DNA from: Rhodoferax sp.
GTDB lineage: Bacteria > Pseudomonadota > Gammaproteobacteria > Burkholderiales > Burkholderiaceae_C
NCBI GenBank assembly: GCA_020048795.1
Contig: JAIFMA010000155.1
Location: forward strand, 1-34,263
Length of the DNA stretch: 34,263 nt
Direction: 5' to 3'
The position numbers and the translations under genes were made by a program. The notes beneath the pieces were generated by a model that was not told the DNA's origin, made no database searches, and was given only the letters and a program-made list of their open reading frames with translations. This document shows positions 31,740-34,263 of this stretch, piece by piece. Position 1 is the stretch's first letter. Each line of letters begins with the position of its first letter.

Positions 31740-32501
31740 TTACCGTGCCAGCCACCCCCCGTCCACTGTCACGGTGGTGCCATTGACGTAGTTGGAGGCC
31801 TCACTGGCGAGGAATACCACCGGACCGGCCAGGTCGGCAGGTATGCCCCAGCGCCCGGCCGGGATGCGCTCCAGAATGGCGGTGTTTCGCACCTCGTCTG
31901 CGCGCAGGGCGGTGGTGTTGTCAGTGGCCATGTAGCCGGGTGCAATGGCATTCACGTGGATGTTGTGTTTGGCCCACTCGTTGGCCAGCGCCCGGGTGAT
32001 GCCCATCACGCCGCTTTTCGATGCGGTGTAGGAGGGCACACGCACCCCGCCCTGAAACGACAGCATCGATGCCACGTTGATGATCTTGCCGCCCGTGCCC
32101 TGCACCATGAACTGACGTGCTGCCGCCTGGGCGAAGAAAAACACCGACTTGAGGTTCAGGTCGACCACATCGTCCCAGTCCTTTTCCGTGAAATTGATGG
32201 CATCCTCCCGGCGGATGATGCCGGCGTTGTTGACCAGGATATGGATGCTGCCTGTGAGAGTCAGTGCCTGGCGGATCAACCCGTCAATGCTGCCAATGTC
32301 TGACAAATTGGCGCGCAGGTCCAGAAAACGATGCCCCAGTGCTTCGACTTGCATTTTGGTGTCGTCTGGCGTGCTGAGGTTGACACCGACGATGTCTGCA
32401 CCAGCCTGGGCCAATGCCAGCGCCATGCCTTGTCCAAGTCCGGTATTGCAACCGGTGACGATGGCCACCCGGCCGTCAAGTTTGAAGTTGTTAAGACTCA
32501 T
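31740..32501 (-). CDS. kduD: 2-dehydro-3-deoxy-D-gluconate 5-dehydrogenase KduD
   Basis: A 253-residue short-chain dehydrogenase converting 2,5-diketo-3-deoxygluconate to 2-keto-3-deoxygluconate with NADH. The cofactor motif TGCNTGLGQG is at residues 16-25, with NNAGI, the catalytic Ser in NVASMLSF, and YTASKSG. The match to KduD includes INFTEKDWDDVVDLNLKS. The start at ATG 32501 has GAGGA five bases upstream; a longer frame reaching 32627 has no such signal. It follows kduI by 31 bases. Confidence 0.93.
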   Translation of the reverse strand: MSLNNFKLDGRVAIVTGCNTGLGQGMALALAQAGADIVGVNLSTPDDTKMQVEALGHRFLDLRANLSDIGSIDGLIRQALTLTGSIHILVNNAGIIRREDAINFTEKDWDDVVDLNLKSVFFFAQAAARQFMVQGTGGKIINVASMLSFQGGVRVPSYTASKSGVMGITRALANEWAKHNIHVNAIAPGYMATDNTTALRADEVRNTAILERIPAGRWGIPADLAGPVVFLASEASNYVNGTTVTVDGGWLAR

Positions 32502-32532
32502 GAATGTCCTCAATCGGTAGATTTTGCTGTGC

Positions 32533-33369
32533 TTATCGAAGCGTGCCCATCGGCACATGGTCCATGTCCTTGAACACCTGGTTTTCGCCCACCATGCCCC
32601 AGATGAAGGTGTAGGCCTGAGTGCCAACCCCTGAATGGATCGACCAGCTCGGGCTGATCACCGCTTGTTCGTTGCGCACCACGATGTGGCGCGTCTGGGT
32701 CGGTTCGCCCATCATGTGAAAGACGGCCGCGTCGGCCTTCATGTCAAAGTAGAAATACACCTCCATGCGCCGGTCGTGCGTATGGCAGGGCATGGTGTTC
32801 CACACGCTGCCAGGCTCCAGTTGGGTCATGCCCATGGCAAGCTGGCAGGTGGGCAGCACGTCGGGCACCAAAAACTTGAAAATGGTGCGCCGGTTGCTGG
32901 TGTCAGGTGCACCCAGGGTTTCCGGTGAGGCCTGCGCCAGGGTAACCTTGCGGCTGGGGTAGCGGGTGTGAGCAGGGGCACAGTTGAAATACAGCTTGGC
33001 CGGGCGCGAGGCATCCAGGCTGCTGAACTCCAGCCGCTGGCTTGCCTGTCCGATGTAAAGGGCTTCTCTTGCAGCAAGCTCAAAGTTCTGATCATCGACC
33101 ACGACACGGGCCGCACCCCCAATGTTGATCAGACCAAGTTCGCGGCGTTGCAAAAAGTAGTCAGTGCCGGTGTGGCGTCCCAAATCGGGCGAAAAGCTGA
33201 CCGCCTGACTCACCGGCATGATGCCCCCCACAATGATGCGATCAATCTGGCTATAGGTCAGAGTGGCCTGATCAGGCTTGAACAGGCCATCCACCAAAAA
33301 ATGGCGGCGCAGGCCCTCGGTGTCAAGCGTGCGGACGTGATCGCTGTGGATGGGTTGGCGAATTTCCAT
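32533..33369 (-). CDS. kduI: 5-keto-4-deoxyuronate isomerase KduI
   Basis: A 278-residue cupin isomerase converting 5-keto-4-deoxyuronate to 2,5-diketo-3-deoxygluconate. The metal ligands fall at the same numbers as in E. coli KduI: His 196, His 198 and Glu 203 (CHTHDRRMEVYF), and His 245 (SWSIHSGVGT). The N-terminus IRQPIHSDHVRTLDTEGLR is typical. It is the first gene of the kduI-kduD unit, with two KdgR-like palindromes upstream of the ATG. With KduD and KdgK it leads to 2-keto-3-deoxy-6-phosphogluconate. Confidence 0.95.
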   Translation of the reverse strand: MEIRQPIHSDHVRTLDTEGLRRHFLVDGLFKPDQATLTYSQIDRIIVGGIMPVSQAVSFSPDLGRHTGTDYFLQRRELGLINIGGAARVVVDDQNFELAAREALYIGQASQRLEFSSLDASRPAKLYFNCAPAHTRYPSRKVTLAQASPETLGAPDTSNRRTIFKFLVPDVLPTCQLAMGMTQLEPGSVWNTMPCHTHDRRMEVYFYFDMKADAAVFHMMGEPTQTRHIVVRNEQAVISPSWSIHSGVGTQAYTFIWGMVGENQVFKDMDHVPMGTLR

Positions 33370-33414
33370 GTTTTCTCTCGGGTTAGACCGCTGTCGGCCT
33401 TGAACAAAGTTTTT

Positions 33415-33427
33415 GAAATACGGTTTT
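33415..33427. promoter_or_regulatory. Possible secondary KdgR operator upstream of kduI
   Basis: GAAATACGGTTTT matches the KdgR core GAAACANTGTTTC at 9 of 12 positions. Its centre is 21 bp, about two helical turns, from the stronger site at 33434. Confidence 0.35.
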
Positions 33428-33433
33428 TATTTA

Positions 33434-33450
33434 TTGAACCAGCGTTTCAA
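33434..33450. promoter_or_regulatory. KdgR-like operator upstream of kduI
   Basis: TTGAACCAGCGTTTCAA contains the core GAACCAGCGTTTC, which matches GAAACANTGTTTC at 10 of 12 positions. It lies 65 bases before the kduI ATG and could also serve the divergent kdgF. Confidence 0.6.
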
Positions 33451-33672
33451 ATCGGCTGATGGATGATACATTATTGTCAATGTCTTGTGGCCACATCCCT
33501 GGCATTTATCTGCACTGCCTGCCTGCTTCAGGGACTAGGGAGTTGGGAATTACCATAGACTGTGACTCGTCGTCGCTAGCGTAGCGTGTCGATCTTTTTT
33601 TTGGGGCTCCGACATGGATTGCCGCACTGCGCTCGCCAGCACCGTGCTGGTACTTTTATAGCCCTCAATCAG

Positions 33673-33985
33673 ATGACTCACGTTATGCAACACTACTTTG
33701 ACAACAGCAACACGCCATGGACTGAATTGGGCGACGGCGTTCGGCGGAAAATTGTCGGACACACGCCGGATTTGATGGCCGTGCTGGTGCAGTTCGACAA
33801 GGGCTCCGTTGGGCTTGCGCATGCACACGATGCCCATGACCAGATCGCATTTGTGGTTGCTGGTGCCTTTGAGGTCGAAGTGGCGGGTTGTGGCGCCGCG
33901 ACGGGTGTGGCATGGTGTCGTTGCGCAGGAGCCAGCGAGCATGCTGCTTGATCAGTTTTCGCCGTGCCGGCTTGACTTTCTGTGA
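33673..33985 (+). pseudogene. kdgF: kdgF, cupin for unsaturated uronates, broken by internal deletion/frameshift
   Basis: KdgF linearises unsaturated uronates to 5-keto-4-deoxyuronate, the KduI substrate. From MQHYFDN through TPDLMAVLVQFDKGSVG, the metal motif HAHDAHDQ and FEVEVAG, the frame matches KdgF. It then diverges and stops at 33951. The expected ending, HGVVAQEPASMLLDQFSPC then RLDFL, is present in the next frame (about 33917-33985). Only about 22 bases separate the two matching parts where the family has about 54. So roughly 32 bases are missing and the frame has shifted. The in-frame product lacks the fourth metal-ligand histidine and the C-terminal strands. An assembly error is possible. 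The start could be 33673 or 33685. Confidence 0.78.
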
Positions 33986-34002
33986 CCGGGGCTTTAATCA
34001 AT

Positions 34003-34058
34003 ACAAAAAAGGCTGCTAGCGCTTATGTAATAAGCGTTAGCAGCTATTATTTTAATAC
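34003..34058. repeat. Interspersed intergenic repeat, copy 7
   Basis: A run of A, then GGCTGCTAGCGCTTAT and an inverted AAGCGTTAGCAG, followed by CTATTATTTTAATA. It matches the copies at 22195 and 28117 in the AGCGC and AGCTATT modules. Confidence 0.7.
34005..34043 (-). terminator. Rho-independent terminator for kdgK
   Basis: On the minus strand CTGCTAACGCTTAT and ATAAGCGCTAGCAG pair over 14 positions with one mismatch around a 3-base loop. Directly after come CC and six T. It lies 72 bases beyond the kdgK stop and is made of the intergenic repeat. Confidence 0.65.
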
Positions 34059-34114
34059 CGACAATGAGCCGCATCCCGTCCTCGAGTGATCTGCCGCCCA
34101 ATGCCCGTGAGTCA

Positions 34115-34263
34115 TTAGCGGATGACGCGTGCGCCCTTGCCCTTCATGGCGGCCTCAACCTCTTCCACCCGTACCATGGACGTGTCACCGGGTGTGGTCA
34201 TGGCCAAGGCACCATGTGCCGCACCGTATTCGACCGCAGCCTGGGCACCCTTGCCCTCCAGGA
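34115..34263 (-). CDS. kdgK: 2-keto-3-deoxygluconate kinase KdgK, C-terminal part
   Basis: About 49 C-terminal residues of a PfkB-family sugar kinase: AAVEYGAAHGALAMTTPGD, then VEEVEAAMKGKGARVIR. The AHGALAMTTPGD segment is typical of KDG kinase ends. The enzyme phosphorylates 2-keto-3-deoxygluconate, the product of KduD, which fits the neighbouring kdu genes. The gene continues beyond the window edge. A repeat-borne terminator follows it. Confidence 0.75.
   Translation of the reverse strand, partial: LEGKGAQAAVEYGAAHGALAMTTPGDTSMVRVEEVEAAMKGKGARVIR

Larger units (their letters stand above)
33370..33672. other. Divergent control region between kduI and kdgF
   Basis: A 303-base gap without a supported gene. 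It holds two KdgR-like sites, a TTGACA hexamer on the minus strand near 33475, and a perfect CCAGCAC/GTGCTGG palindrome at 33636-33650. An in-frame extension of kdgF back to 33586 shows no family similarity. Confidence 0.45.

Noticed and set aside
1..34263. tRNA, rRNA, CRISPR or insertion sequence
   Set aside because: No cloverleaf, rRNA-like block, regularly spaced direct repeats or transposase was seen on reading through both strands.

Overview
The window looks like chromosomal DNA of a facultatively anaerobic betaproteobacterium of the Comamonadaceae, most likely Rhodoferax or a close relative. This is an inference. It rests on protein character, a high-GC coding style, a family-typical intergenic repeat with TAGCTAT arms, and a rhodoquinone biosynthesis gene (rquA). 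Rhodoquinone is classically associated with Rhodoferax among betaproteobacteria. No mobile element, CRISPR array, rRNA or tRNA was seen.

Layout. 1-5.7 kb: the end of a ferritin-like protein, an unknown small protein, an ArgP-type LysR regulator, a universal stress protein, and a minus-strand run of aldo/keto reductase, EamA exporter and threonine ammonia-lyase. 5.9-10.1 kb: a three-gene unit for a GlpABC-type anaerobic glycerol-3-phosphate dehydrogenase. Its iron-sulfur subunit comes first and resembles DsrK/HdrD proteins. 10.2-12.8 kb: a dihaem c-type cytochrome and minCDE on the minus strand. 12.9-13.2 kb: a very AT-rich gap with consensus DnaA boxes and an IHF site, a candidate replication origin. 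13.3-20.3 kb: a complete, tightly overlapping ccmABCDEFGHI operon (System I cytochrome c maturation). 20.7-23.6 kb: rquA, a glutathione S-transferase and a PPi-dependent phosphofructokinase. 23.8-29.8 kb: mnmG, rsmG, a LysE-type exporter, parA, a small hydrolase and parB, carrying three perfect parS sites and one degenerate one. 30.1-34.3 kb: a membrane-anchored methyltransferase, then a regulon for unsaturated uronate/2-keto-3-deoxygluconate catabolism (kdgR, kduD, kduI, a broken kdgF, and the end of kdgK) with KdgR-like operators.

Two themes link the genes. First, chromosome maintenance: the candidate oriC, minCDE, the mnmG-rsmG pair and the parABS locus lie within 17 kb, as expected of an origin-proximal region. 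Second, anaerobic or low-oxygen energy metabolism: quinone-linked glycerol-3-phosphate oxidation, c-type cytochromes with their maturation machinery, rhodoquinone synthesis and PPi-saving glycolysis.

The observations most worth following are the DnaA-box/IHF region that is not next to dnaA, the parS sites embedded in mnmG coding sequence, the internal duplication in CcmI, the frameshifted kdgF, and an intergenic repeat family, one copy of which has become protein-coding.
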